NCBI GenBank assembly: GCA_036435485.1
Contig: CM071600.1
Coordinates: forward strand, 114,692,046-114,756,045
Length of the DNA stretch: 64,000 nucleotides
Direction of reading: 5' to 3'
Origin: Saposhnikovia divaricata
Taxonomy: Eukaryota; Streptophyta; Magnoliopsida; Apiales; Apiaceae
Of this stretch, positions 23,966 to 34,029 are shown in pieces. Position 1 is the stretch's first letter. Every line of letters begins with the position of its first letter. A program made the translations under genes and the position numbers. Below the pieces are notes generated by a model. That model made no database searches, was not told where the DNA came from, and was given only the letters and a program-made list of their open reading frames with translations.

Positions 23966-25180
23966 GCGGGCTTAAATACTAATACGTATACTTGACACTA
24001 AAAAAGGTTGTGTTGAATGAAAATAAATAAACATTTATAATCTTGCAAATATATTAACATTAAAATATTTTAAAAAACCTAAAATTTTGTTTTGTCAATG
24101 TGATTCATATAAATTTTAGTAAGGTTTAGGTGTAGGCACTCTTAGGTGTTGAGATATCACACCAACACATTTTTTCCAAAGAAAATATATTTTTATATTA
24201 CTAAATTATTATTTTTTTAAAAAAATATTATTATTAAACAATAATTTTACTCAATATTATTATTATAATGTTACAGACGTTTATAATTTTTGTCATTCTG
24301 TTAAATTATTAATTAGGTGCCTGAAAAAATAACTAATGTAAACTATTTTCCTAACGTGTACATGACATGATATGTCTATATATAAACCGACAAATTAATA
24401 ACTGGTAAAATGTTTCTTTTTCGATCGATTCACAAAGTAAATACAATGAATTCATATGTTGTTGTGGAGTTGAAGTACGAATTTGTACCGATTATAGTGA
24501 TAGTGAATAGATAATAGTGCATATATTTTGTAAAATACCGAAAAAAATTATAAGTTTCAGAAAATGGTGTATGCATCTAAGATTTGAAAAACCCTCACTT
24601 TGTGTTTATATGTAATAGTGAAATATGGGTAAAGCCCCTAGTTTTTGGTTTTGCAGATGTCCAACTTGGTGCTTGAACTCCGCAAAAGCATAATATCGAT
24701 CGATTTAGCTTGAAAATGGAATGAAGAGGATGAAAAATTAGAAGCTATTGATTTAAGATATTAAATGACAGAAGCTTGAACCCTAGTTTTATTTCCCCCC
24801 AATTCAAACTTCATACCTATTCATGTTTTGTAAAACTCGGAATATATATAATTATATAGATATATATGCTGCAAGACACGTTATCAAAATATGACACGCT
24901 TGATTTTTCACATCTATATATAAATGAATTTTTATGTAATGATTATATTAAAATGCTAAGGTAAAGTTAGTGATTAGAAGAAATAAGTTTATAATTCGAT
25001 GATTGGTTTTTAAAAATATAAAAGTTGAGTGATAAAAAAAATACATTTTTCCTTCTACTATTTACGGCAAATTAACAAAAATGCTAATAATCAAATGTAT
25101 ATGTAACGTTAGTGATTAGAAAAATAAACTTGTTTAATAGTAGATTTCTAAAATACAAATAATTGAGTTACAAAAAAATT
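23966..25180. other. AT-rich intergenic DNA, no gene seen
   Basis: No long ORF, RNA gene or clear repeat structure. Poly-A/T runs are frequent. Confidence 0.6.
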
Positions 25181-25194
25181 ATTTTACGTTTTAG
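25181..25194. repeat. Probable LINE target-site duplication, left copy
   Basis: ATTTTACGTTTTAG directly abuts the poly-T (A-tail) of the LINE. ATTTTACCATTTAG at 30658-30671 matches 12 of 14 bases and lies beyond the 5' end. Confidence 0.6.
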
Positions 25195-25222
25195 TTTTTT
25201 TTTTGAAATAATCGTACTTGCA

Positions 25223-28200
25223 TTAACATTTCTCAATAGCAATATTACCATCAATAAAACCCGGAGCAGTATATAACCACTCCTGATGACTTGACATAGA
25301 AAGTACGGCCCTTGCTACTAAGTGAGCTACACTATTCGCAGATCTGTAAACAAAAACAACTAGCACATCCTCAAAGTGCTTAAGTAACTCGATACAATCG
25401 CCAACAATTGTATCAAAATAGGCTTTCCCTTTTTTACCAGTCAAAGCATCAACCAAGAGCTTAAAATCAGATTCAAACACACACTTATTCTGTCTCCACG
25501 CCTTAGTCCATGTTAGAGCCTGCTTTAGACTTAAAGCTTCTGCTTCCCTTGGTTGAAGAGCTGCATTCACTACATTGCATTTGGCACGGAGGAAGTTACC
25601 ACCATCATCACGGATCACACAACCTGTACCAACTCTTCCTGTTGTAGCATCACAAGCATCATCAGTATTAACTTTGCACCAGCCTAAAGGTGATTTATCC
25701 CAGGTTCTATTCGCACTTGTACGTTGCTGATTTACTTTACCTTCTTCCTCCATAGCTCGGTTCCAGTCAGCCATCAAATTCACTACTGCAGCTTTGACAC
25801 CAAAAACCGACATATTAACACGATCCCAGACCCACTTGTTTCGTCTGTTCCAAAGACTCCAGCAAAATAAGCAAACCAAAGCACACTGCTCCTTGCTACA
25901 TTTTCTGAACATCAACTTAAACATATAGACCACAGAAACATCAACCACTACTGGGATCAAATCACTTAAACCAGCTGCTGTCCACACATCTTTAGCAAAA
26001 GTACAATTGAACAGCACATGACTAGCATCCTCTGCATCGTTATGACACCAAGGACAGAGAGGACTTATACTCACCTTTTTCGTTATTAATTCAACTGCAG
26101 TGGGAAGGCAATTTCTATATGTTCTCCATACAAAATTCATTATTTTACTGTGCAGCTTTAACGACCAAATTCTCTTCCAAAAAAATGCATCAGGACAACG
26201 AATATCCCCCTGAAACTTCCTATAACAACTCCTAACTGTGAATTCACCCTTATCCTCCATCAACCAAAACTAGCTATCTTCTCTACTCCTTATTGGTATA
26301 GGAATTGTTTCAATCAATTTCCTATCTCTATCGTTGCAAATATCTCGAAGAATTTCGTCATCCCACCCATGACCATTCTCCTCCATCAAATTGCTCACCA
26401 GTGTGTTTGTAAGCTGATCAGGCATAGATGTCGTAAGAAAACCATTACTAGGACACAGTAACCACGGAACCTCCCATACTTTAGTACTCATACCATCACC
26501 AATGCGTCTTCTACAACCCAACTTAACAACTTCTTGAGCCTCCATTATACTCCTCCACACATAACTTGGATTATTTCCGATCTTAGCATTAAGAAAATCA
26601 GTTTGTGGATAGTATATAGCTCACATAAGTTGTGTCACAAGAGGGTTTACGTTATTAACTAGCCTCCATCCCTGCTTCGCTAACATCGCCACATTAAAAC
26701 TCCTTAAACTTTTAAAACCCAAACCCTCTCCTGCTTTACTCACACAAAACTTGTCCCACGATAACCACATTATTCCCCTACCTGTTTTTGTATTTTCCCA
26801 CCAAAACGCGTTCATCTTTTTTTCAATCCCATCACATACTTCCAAGGGGATCAACATGAGATTCATCCAAAAATTTGGGATGGCCTGGACAGCAATTTTC
26901 AACAGAGTTATTTTACCAGTGTTTGACAGAACTTTCTCACCATAACCTTGCAATTTTTGTTGAACTCGATCTTGCAAAAAATCAAACGTTGCCACTCTTC
27001 TTTTACCAACTTGCATGGGCATTCCAAGGTATCTTCCCGGAGATTGAACTTCACGAACACGTAACTGGTTACATACTACTTGTCTACTTTGCATGCTTGT
27101 GTTCGGAGAGAACGTGATGACAGACTTATTATAATTAATAGACTGTCCTGAAATATGCTCATACCTTGTAAGAATGTTCATTATAACTGTTGCTTCAGAC
27201 ACCGTAGCTTTAAAAAATAGGTAGCAATCATCCACAAATAAGAAGTGAGATATAGGTGGAGAACCTCTTGCAATAGTACAACCATGAATTAAACCCACCT
27301 CCTCGTTTCGCCTAATAATAGCACTCAGCCCTTCCGCACAAAGAATAAAAATATACGGAGAAATTGGATCTCCTTGACGAATTCCCCGCTTCGGATGAAC
27401 TTCTCCAAAAACTTCACCATCATGTAGAAAACTATAAGAAACAGACCAAATGTACATCATAATCCTTTCAATCCATACTTCAGCAAAGCCAAACCTCTTC
27501 ATCATATCCTCAATAAAATGCCATTCAAGCCTATCATAAGCCTTAGATATATCAATTTTAAGTCCCGCTATTCCACTTTTGCCTTGCGTCTTCCTCCTCA
27601 TAAATTGATTAATTTCGAATGCAATAAGAGCATTATCAGTAAGCAACCTACCTTCAATGAATGCGCTTTTTTTTTCTGATATTATTGATCCCAAGCACGG
27701 TTCAGCCTGTTTGTCATAACCTTCGATAAAATCCTCAACAAAACATTGCATAACGAAATTGGTCTTAACTCCGTCATCACCTGGGGTGCTTTAACTTTCG
27801 GTATTAAACATACCAATGTGCAATTTATACCCTCTGGAAAAACACTTGTAGTAATAAAATGCTGACAGAAAACAACCACATCCATTCCAACTATATCCCA
27901 ATAATTCTGAAAGAACACCGGGTTTAAACCATCTACTCCGGGCGACTTATCTAGATACATAGAAAATGCAGCATCCTTAACCTCCTCAGCAGTGACTGGA
28001 GCTAACAATCTCATATTCTGTTCACTAGAAACCCTTTGAACAGTTTCTCCCAGTGACAAACTCCCTTCCAGGTTCGATGCTAGGAATAATTTGAGAAGTA
28101 GTCAGTAATAACACCATGAATATCATCCTTTGTATCCTTCTAATCGCCCTTTTCATCATTAATTCTTTCTATCTGGTTATTTCTCCTTCTAGATGATGCA

Positions 28201-29276
28201 TATTTATGAAAAAACCGAGTGTTCTGATCTCCTTCTCTCAACCAATATTGTTTTGCTCTTTGCTTCCAAAAACTCTCCTGTCTCTCCAGTAAATTAAGAT
28301 ACTCCCACCTTACTTCCTTGTAACTTTGAATGCCCTGATTATCCCTCCTCGATCTTAATCTCCGAAGTTTGGTTCTACATTCCTAAACCTGATTTTGAAA
28401 CTCCTTGCTCTTTCCCCTCCCCATTCTTCAAGCCTGAGACAACACATGTTTATTTTATCAACAGTCTCCTGTCCTGCAGAACTCTCCCAGCTATTTTTGA
28501 TCAACTGCATACAGTCTTTTCATGAATCCAGACATTTTCAAATCGAAAACACCACACTTTAGGCACATATACCTGCCTATTGAGTTGGAGATACATTGGT
28601 AAATGATCTGACGTCGACACCTCTAAACCTTTAACCTCCGCCATTGGGAACAGATCACGCCAAGCTTTACTCGCAAACCCAGGATCTAATCGCTCCTAAA
28701 CCCAATTATCTTTCCCTCTCGACCTCTTCCATGTACATTTATCTCCATGAAAACCAAGGTCTTCTAAACCACACTCATTAACTGTTCGCACAAACCCCTC
28801 CAACAAAGCTTGTAGATGTTCCCTTCCCCCACGCTTTTCATCTGCATACATAAGATCATTAAAATCTCCGATGATACACCACGGAAGCATCGACTTCCCA
28901 GCTAACCCATGTAAAAGCTCCCAAGAATCTCTTCTTCTACCTCTCTCCAGATAACCATAAAAACCTGTATACCTTCACCTTCCAATCTGCCCATGCTCCA
29001 CCTCGAAATCAATATAATTATTCCTTCCTTCAGTAACCTTAACATCCCCTTCATTTTTCCAAAACAAAGCAACCCCCCACTATGCCCTTGAACATCAATA
29101 GCCCAACATCCAGCAAAATTTAATTGTTTACAAACATCTTCTACTTTATTCTTTGCAACTAACGTCTTAGATAAAAAGATAAAATTTGGCCTTATTTGTT
29201 GACTGCTTTCTTTAAGAAATCGAACTGTACGTGGTTTGGCCAGCCCACGACAGTTCCAAGCTAACATACTCATTTG
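25223..29276 (-). pseudogene. LINE ORF2: endonuclease, RT, zf-RVT, RNase H, broken
   Basis: The endonuclease starts MLAWNCRGLAKPRTVRF near 29267 and continues with CIIGDFND (near 28860) and SDHLP. The usual FLSET motif reads FLSKT, so the catalytic Glu is Lys. RT spans about 28060-26620 with GIRQGDPISPYIF and active site HFLFVDDCYLFF. zf-RVT follows (KIMNFVWRTYRNCLPT, CPWCHNDAEDASHVLF), then RNase H (WCKVNTDDACDA, REAEALSLKQAL, ESDFKLLVDAL), ending at 25223, some 20 bp before the A-tail. Breaks lie near 28900, 28695, 28060-28600, 27700, 26620 and 26265. A C-terminal RNase H is typical of plant L1 clades. Confidence 0.88.
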
Positions 29277-30449
29277 TACTAGGCGGGCATGGTCCACAAG
29301 TCCCGTCTCTAATCCGTTTTTTGGCCCGTTTTTTAATTCAAGCCCACAGTTTTGCATGATTGGATTTCCAACAGTATCCGTAATTACCTCATTTTCCACC
29401 CTTTTCCTTTTAGTATCCATAATAACAACTCCATCTAATTGTGTATATTTATCTCCTAATTTCCCTCCTTTATTCAAAATATTATTCTCCTTAACAGACT
29501 CGCCCTGATTTCTCTCAACAATTTGAATCACCCCCTCTCCTCCATGATTTTCTAGATAATTACTATCTACTTCCATAAAATTTGCCCCTACCTTTGCACC
29601 ACCATGAATGACTGTCATTGACGTAGTACCACCACCGTGTGTCGACCATGTATTACCTCCAACAGGGCCATTTCGTAGCCATCTTGCTCCTGTATTCTTA
29701 CTACCAGCATTCCGAAAAGGTGCCCGAAGCCAAACACCATAAGCTCTATCAAGTTCTTTATATGGATTTGCATATATGATTGAAAAATCTCTCTCTGAAT
29801 GGCCTAACAAACCACAAACAAAGCAGAAAGTGCTTAATCTTTCATATTTAAAATTAATCCAACTTGACTCACCTCCATCCCTCTTAATCTTCATTCTTCT
29901 TTTCAGAGGTTTATCCACATCCATTGTAATTATGATACGTATAAATGGTTTCCACATGCCATCAAAATTTGCAGGATCCGATTTAACAAACTCACCCACA
30001 AAATTTCCTATCCCTTACAATACCTTCTCCGATATACATCCTTTTGGGAGGTCGTACACTTGCAACCATATGTCCACCTTATTCAGCTTTGGCATATGAG
30101 GATCTTCATTTTCCTTTAACTGATGGTACACCAATAAATTCTGTTCGAACGTCCAAGGACCCCCATCTAAAACTTTTTTTTAAATCCAATACATGATAGA
30201 ACACATAGGAGTAACGATATCCACCCAGATCATGCACCTCCATACCTTCTTTTGATCACCATAATGATGCTAGGACATTTTTCATTGCATTGAAATTGAT
30301 GTTTTTTTTGTAAGGAACTTTCCCACCAACACAAATGTGTTTCTAACCTGATTCGGTTCCTCTGCACCTACGGTAAATTCACCCTCTTCTTCTTCCTCCA
30401 ACGATAACCTAGCGTACAACTAATCCAAATTAGTTGTTGATGACTGCAT
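29268..30449 (-). pseudogene. LINE ORF1: DUF4283 and zinc-knuckle protein, broken
   Basis: It starts MQSSTTNLD at 30449. The DUF4283-type N-terminal domain (EEPNQVRNTFVLVGKV, HDLGGYRYSYVFYH) is broken by several stops and frame changes between 30421 and 30000; from 29999 the frame is open. The zinc knuckle reads CFVCGLLGHSERDF: the last Cys of the CCHC is Phe. The open frame runs on without a stop into the endonuclease start, so ORF1 and ORF2 are fused here. ORF1 would bind the element RNA. Confidence 0.8.
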
Positions 30450-30657
30450 ACTTCACTCTCCCCGATATAGATTATTACAAAATTTGGATCTAAAGACTGA
30501 ATATTGATAAAACTTTAATATAAATTTGAAAGTGAAACTTGTCACAAAGACAAGACAGACCTTGCAACTCTGCAAGACGTTTCAGGCATTATTCAAATAA
30601 TGCATCACCTAATTACAAGGGAGGAAAGACAAGACACAGACATTTTCTAATTTTCTA

Positions 30658-30671
30658 ATTTTACCATTTAG
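30658..30671. repeat. Probable LINE target-site duplication, right copy
   Basis: ATTTTACCATTTAG; see the left copy at 25181-25194 (12 of 14 identical). Confidence 0.6.
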
Positions 30672-31548
30672 TTATTTAACAGGGGTATAAGGAAACTGAT
30701 ATCAAGTGATGTTTTGCACCAATCGAGTACCCTCTTGCAACGCTAAACATAATCATCAAAAAGCAAAACTAAATTAGCATTCTCCCTAGACTTCATCACA
30801 CAAAATTCAGGAAACCCCTAATAAAATCTGTGTGTTTCGTTTAACTTTATCTCCTGGGACATGTTTTCATGGAAAACTTCTTGCAGTGAACATGCTTTTC
30901 TCATTTGATTTTGGGCCACATTTTTGTCTTCGGGTTTCAGGATTAGACGACCTGTTTGGTTTAGCTCCCTTATGGGATCTCCTATTGGCATACAAAATTT
31001 CATTCATGAACGCAAGCACTCTGTTTAATAACAGAATACTCCTCCAACTCCCTAGTTCTATCCCACGTTTTATGAGCTACTTGGTCTAGCTCCCTACTAA
31101 TTTTAGTTATCACTGGTTTTTTAAAAATCTTCTGCAGTTTGGTCACTAATTTTCAAAACCTTGTTGGATATCTTTAAGAGCTTAAACAGAATCAATACCA
31201 ATGTTTCTTGCATATAGAAGAAATACCATTCACATGACTATTCTGCAGCACTTCTAAATCATTCCTCCAATATTCCTGCTATCCTATTTATTCTGGCTGC
31301 CTCTTTTATAGATATCACCAGTTTAATCCAACTCTTTTCTTGTTTTTTAGTTCCGGATTCCTTCCAAGATGCCCTTCAATTATTTATATTAATAATTTTT
31401 CAATGAACCATACATAATAACTATGGCAATTGTGCGGAAAATGATGATGATCATAAAAAAGAAATTAGTCCATGAATTAAGAGTTTTGCATTTTACATTT
31501 CCAGCATCCTCCTTGATAATGCTCCTTCCTCCACTCTACCGCACTTTT
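30672..31548. other. No gene seen between LINE-C and Tat-D
   Basis: Mixed-composition DNA with only short ORFs (for example 30818-31003 on -) that show no recognisable domain. The left end of the Tat-D LTR may lie in the last part of this stretch. Confidence 0.5.
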
Positions 31549-31842
31549 CCCTCTTCCAGCGGTGTTTGGACGGAGATGTGGTGTTGCTTTTCCCTCTTTC
31601 GGCAGTGTTTGGGCGGAGATGTGGTGTTGTTGTCGTACCTGTCCCTCTTCCGGCGGTGTTGGGACGGAGATGTGGTGTTGCTGTCGCACCTGTCCCTCTT
31701 CCAGCGGTGTTGGGACGGAGATGTGGTGTTGCTGTCGCACCTGTCCCTCTTCCGGCGGTGTTGGGACGAAGATGTGGTGTTGCTGTCGCACCTGTCCCTC
31801 TTCCGGCGGTGTTGGGACGGAGATGTGGTGTTGTTGTCGGAA
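31549..31842. repeat. 51-bp tandem repeat, six copies
   Basis: Units start with CCCTCTTCC(A/G)GCGGTG at 31549, 31592, 31643, 31694, 31745 and 31796; all but the first are 51 bp apart. Because 51 is a multiple of three and the unit lacks stops in several frames, overlapping ORFs appear on both strands. These are repeat artefacts. Confidence 0.92.
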
Positions 31843-32050
31843 GGGAGTCTGCAAAACAATGCCTGGCCGGGGGTGGTAGCCGTCAACCACCTCCGGCGTG
31901 AGAGTAAGTAACTTGGTGGTGGAGAATACAAGAAACAATATCGTAAAATGCAACTACTAGTGACTGAGATTTTGAGAGCATATGTGAAGTGTGGGAGTGT
32001 GTGAGAGAATAATGAGAAATTTTTTGCCCCCAAATGTATGAGTTCACCTT

Positions 32051-32062
32051 GGTATTTATAGA
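32051..32062 (-). promoter_or_regulatory. TATA box of the Tat-D LTR
   Basis: On the - strand CTCTATAAATACC, placed between the U3 repeats and the R/U5 region. The Tat-E LTR has GGTATAAATATAG in the equivalent position. Confidence 0.55.
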
Positions 32063-32145
32063 GGGCTGAGCATCCGGTCGGTTCGGTCCCAAAAATCCGG
32101 GCCGGTTCGGTTTTTTGGGTTCGGACCGGTTTTGCTCGACCCTAG
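32062..32145. repeat. CGGTTCGG-rich imperfect palindrome inside the Tat-D LTR
   Basis: AGGGCTGAGCATCCGGTCGG at the left and its imperfect complement ending GCTCGACCCTAG at the right frame 84 bp of CCGGTTCGG-type sequence. It could be a small MITE-like insertion into U3 or a native palindrome; I see no clear target duplication. Confidence 0.4.
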
Positions 32146-32164
32146 TGTTACCTCCTTTTGTCGG

Positions 32165-32550
32165 GAAGAATGTGCTAGAGGAAAAATGTGCCTTTTGTCC
32201 AGAAGAATGTGCTGGAGGAAGAATGTGCCTTTTGTCCGGAAGAATGTACCCTTGTGTTACCTTCTCTTATTTGGAAGAATGTACCCTAGTGTCTCCTCCT
32301 CTTGTCTAGAAGAATGTACCCTAGTGTCTCCTCCTCTTGTCTGGAAGAATGTACCCTAGTGTCTCCTCCTCTTGTCTGGAAGAATGTACCCTAGTGTTAC
32401 CTCGTCCGGAAGAATGTACCCTAATGTCTCCTCCTCTTGTCTGGAAGAATGTACCCTAGTGTCTCCTCCTCTTGTCTGGAAGAATGTACCCTAATGTTAC
32501 CTCGTCCGGAAAAATGTACCCTAATGTTACCTCCTTTTGTCTGGAAGGAA
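32165..32550. repeat. 35-bp tandem repeat in U3, about ten copies
   Basis: Units of GAAGAATGTACCCTAGTGTC plus a CT-rich second half (TCCTCCTCTTGTCTG), degenerate at the left edge and mixed with shorter units. They lie upstream of the LTR TATA box on the - strand, where enhancer repeats of LTR promoters commonly sit. Confidence 0.85.
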
Positions 32551-32614
32551 GATGTTTTTGGGACATGGTTATATCAGGAGGGTAAAAGAGTAATTCTTTG
32601 GAAGGGTATTAACA

Positions 32615-32633
32615 TTGCCCCCCACTCCTGCAA
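32615..32633 (-). other. Polypurine tract of Tat-D
   Basis: On the - strand GCAGGAGTGGGGGGCAA abuts the LTR start TGTTAATACCC. Confidence 0.85.
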
Positions 32634-32732
32634 CTTACTTTAGTGGGTTGGAGGAGTAAATGCGTAGTGCTGACATGTTTTTTCATTTTTTATAGATTTA
32701 ACGGCTCTTTGTAACGGCTAGTTGTTGGAGGC

Positions 32733-32741
32733 CTATAAATA
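32733..32741 (+). promoter_or_regulatory. TATA box of the GRF-type antisense gene
   Basis: CCTATAAATAC, about 90 nt before the ATG at 32831. The inferred start is near 32765, with a CT-rich leader without upstream ATG after that point. Confidence 0.65.
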
Positions 32742-32830
32742 CTTGAGTTTCCTTCAAGAGTTGGGATATCATATTTTATCAAAACCTTTCATCTCTTCCT
32801 TTTTCTGTTGTAATTCTTGAGAAGTTCTTC

Positions 32831-33163
32831 ATGGAGGGAGGGAGGAAGAATTTCTACTGTGACATGCCCGTGGTTATGAAAACCATATGGGCCGGAAGCA
32901 ATGCTGGTCGGAGGTTTGAGCGCTGCGCCACTAGGGAGTGTCACTATGACATTTGGATAGATGAGCCTCTTGGTGCCCGAGCTTGTGAGGCCATTGAAGA
33001 GCTGGTTCGGGAGCAAAATCAACTACACCGCTTCTATATGCAGAAGATTGATCGCTTGAGGGCTTGGGAGATGACCAAGCGGGAAGCCATGTTGGCAAAG
33101 CTGCAGGAGTTGAAGGACGAGGTGGTCCGTGAGGAGTCTGAAGATGAAGATGCTTCAGCTTAG
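32831..33163 (+). CDS. GRF-type zinc-finger and coiled-coil protein (110 aa), antisense in Tat-D
   Basis: Residues 8-46 resemble a GRF zinc finger: FYCDMPVVMKT, then NAGRRFERC, REC and YDIWIDEP, which matches the family pattern of a first Cys, GRRFxxC, a third Cys and an aromatic/W-x-D/E end. The usual CG at the first position is CD. Residues 50-105 form a charged helix, probably a coiled coil (AIEELVREQNQLHRFYMQKI), ending in an acidic tail. GRF fingers bind single-stranded nucleic acid in several DNA-repair and topoisomerase proteins. The unit has its own TATA box 90 nt upstream and possible poly(A) signals (AATGAA, about 33247). It runs opposite to pol, starting 216 bp from the 3' LTR. Capture of a host gene piece is likely. 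Whether it is expressed is unknown. Confidence 0.65.
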   Translation: MEGGRKNFYCDMPVVMKTIWAGSNAGRRFERCATRECHYDIWIDEPLGARACEAIEELVREQNQLHRFYMQKIDRLRAWEMTKREAMLAKLQELKDEVVREESEDEDASA

Positions 33164-33279
33164 CTTTATATATTTTCTTTGTATCCTAATGAGGACTTGA
33201 GGGGTTTGTCCTTCACTTGTCTTCTTTGCATTGTAATCTTTTCCCTAATGAATGAAACATGATTTTCTTCTCTGTCTAC

Positions 33280-33800
33280 AAGTATATTTTTGGTTGTTTT
33301 GAGCTGTGTTTCCCCCCGGCCATCACTTGTGGGTAAAGTCCACTAGTGATGGCCTTAGAATTTTTCATAAGTGATAGAGGTGGAGGAAAAAGGTGTGGAA
33401 GAAGAGAAAGAAATTTTATGATTCCCTGAAAATTGACTAAATTTGAACTTGGTGCCCCCCAAGCATTGTTACTGGGAAGTGTCCACTGGCAATGGCCATC
33501 AAAATGAAACATGAAATTTTCATAAGTGTTTAGAAAGGAAAGTAAAGGATACATAGGTTGGGTGTTTTTTATTTTTTTATATTTTTTATATTTTTTATTT
33601 TTTTATATTTTTTATTATTTTTTTTTCTTTGACAGAAGGAAATTTGGAGAAATAAATTTGAAGGAGGTAGAATGAATTTGTGCCCCCCTGAAATTTTACC
33701 AAGTTTGAATTTGGTATTCCCTTGACATTTACTACGTTTGAATTTGGTGCCCCCAAACATTGCTAACGGATAGTGTCCTGTAGCAAAGGTTTCAAGACTG
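33280..33800. repeat. Degenerate duplicated blocks with polypurine-like runs
   Basis: Blocks of the form TTTGAA(C/T)TTGGTGCCCCCC... followed by (A/T)GTGTCC and a TGGCAATGGCC-like segment recur (about 33296-33360, 33430-33500, 33680-33790). Each contains a C-run that on the - strand reads TTGGGGGGCACC, similar to the Tat-D polypurine tract. No coding capacity. Confidence 0.5.
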
Positions 33801-33846
33801 AAATTAAAATTTTTTTAAATGTTTATATCAGAGGGAAGGATTTTTT

Positions 33847-34025
33847 GTGAGGAGAAAGAATTTTGAGAAGTAATTTTTGTAGGGAGGAGGGATTTGAGAA
33901 AGAAGTAATTTTTGTGGGGAGGAAAAAATTCGAGAAGGAAGTAATTTTTGTAGGGACGAAGGATTTTGGGAAGGAAGTAATTTTTGTGGGGAGGAGGGAT
34001 TTTGAGAAGGAAGTAAATTTTTTTT
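33847..34025. repeat. 36-bp tandem repeat, five copies
   Basis: Units of GGAGGAGGGATTTGAGAAGG plus AAGTAATTTTTGTGG with small changes. Confidence 0.8.
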
Positions 34026-34029
34026 TATA

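Larger units (their letters stand above)
25195..30657 (-). mobile_element. LINE-C: L1-type non-LTR retrotransposon, near full length, decayed
   Basis: On the - strand: about 200 bp leader, ORF1 (DUF4283-like plus zinc knuckle), endonuclease, reverse transcriptase, zf-RVT, RNase H, then an A-tail seen as ten T at 25195-25204. The probable 14-bp duplication at both ends supports a complete insertion of about 5.5 kb by target-primed reverse transcription. Frameshifts and stops are scattered throughout. Confidence 0.85.
31549..32614 (-). repeat. Tat-D 3' LTR
   Basis: The right boundary is firm: on the - strand it starts TGTTAATACCC directly after a polypurine tract. A TATA box (CTATAAATACC, 32062-32051 on -) marks the promoter, with a 35-bp array upstream (U3) and a 51-bp array in the R/U5 side. 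The block CACCTCCGG(C/T)GTGAGAGTAAGTAA (31888-31911, + strand) is shared with the Tat-E LTR (36544-36567), apart from one base. Confidence 0.65.

Noticed and set aside
22200..25180. A host gene between Gypsy-B and LINE-C
   Set aside because: No ORF of convincing length, splice pattern or domain; only DNA-transposon remnants.
30818..31089. Small ORFs on both strands right of LINE-C
   Set aside because: They overlap each other and show no recognisable domain; outside the inferred LINE end.
31423..32092. Several long overlapping ORFs on both strands with repeated peptides
   Set aside because: They come from a 51-bp repeat whose period keeps frames open; no start context or domain supports a protein.
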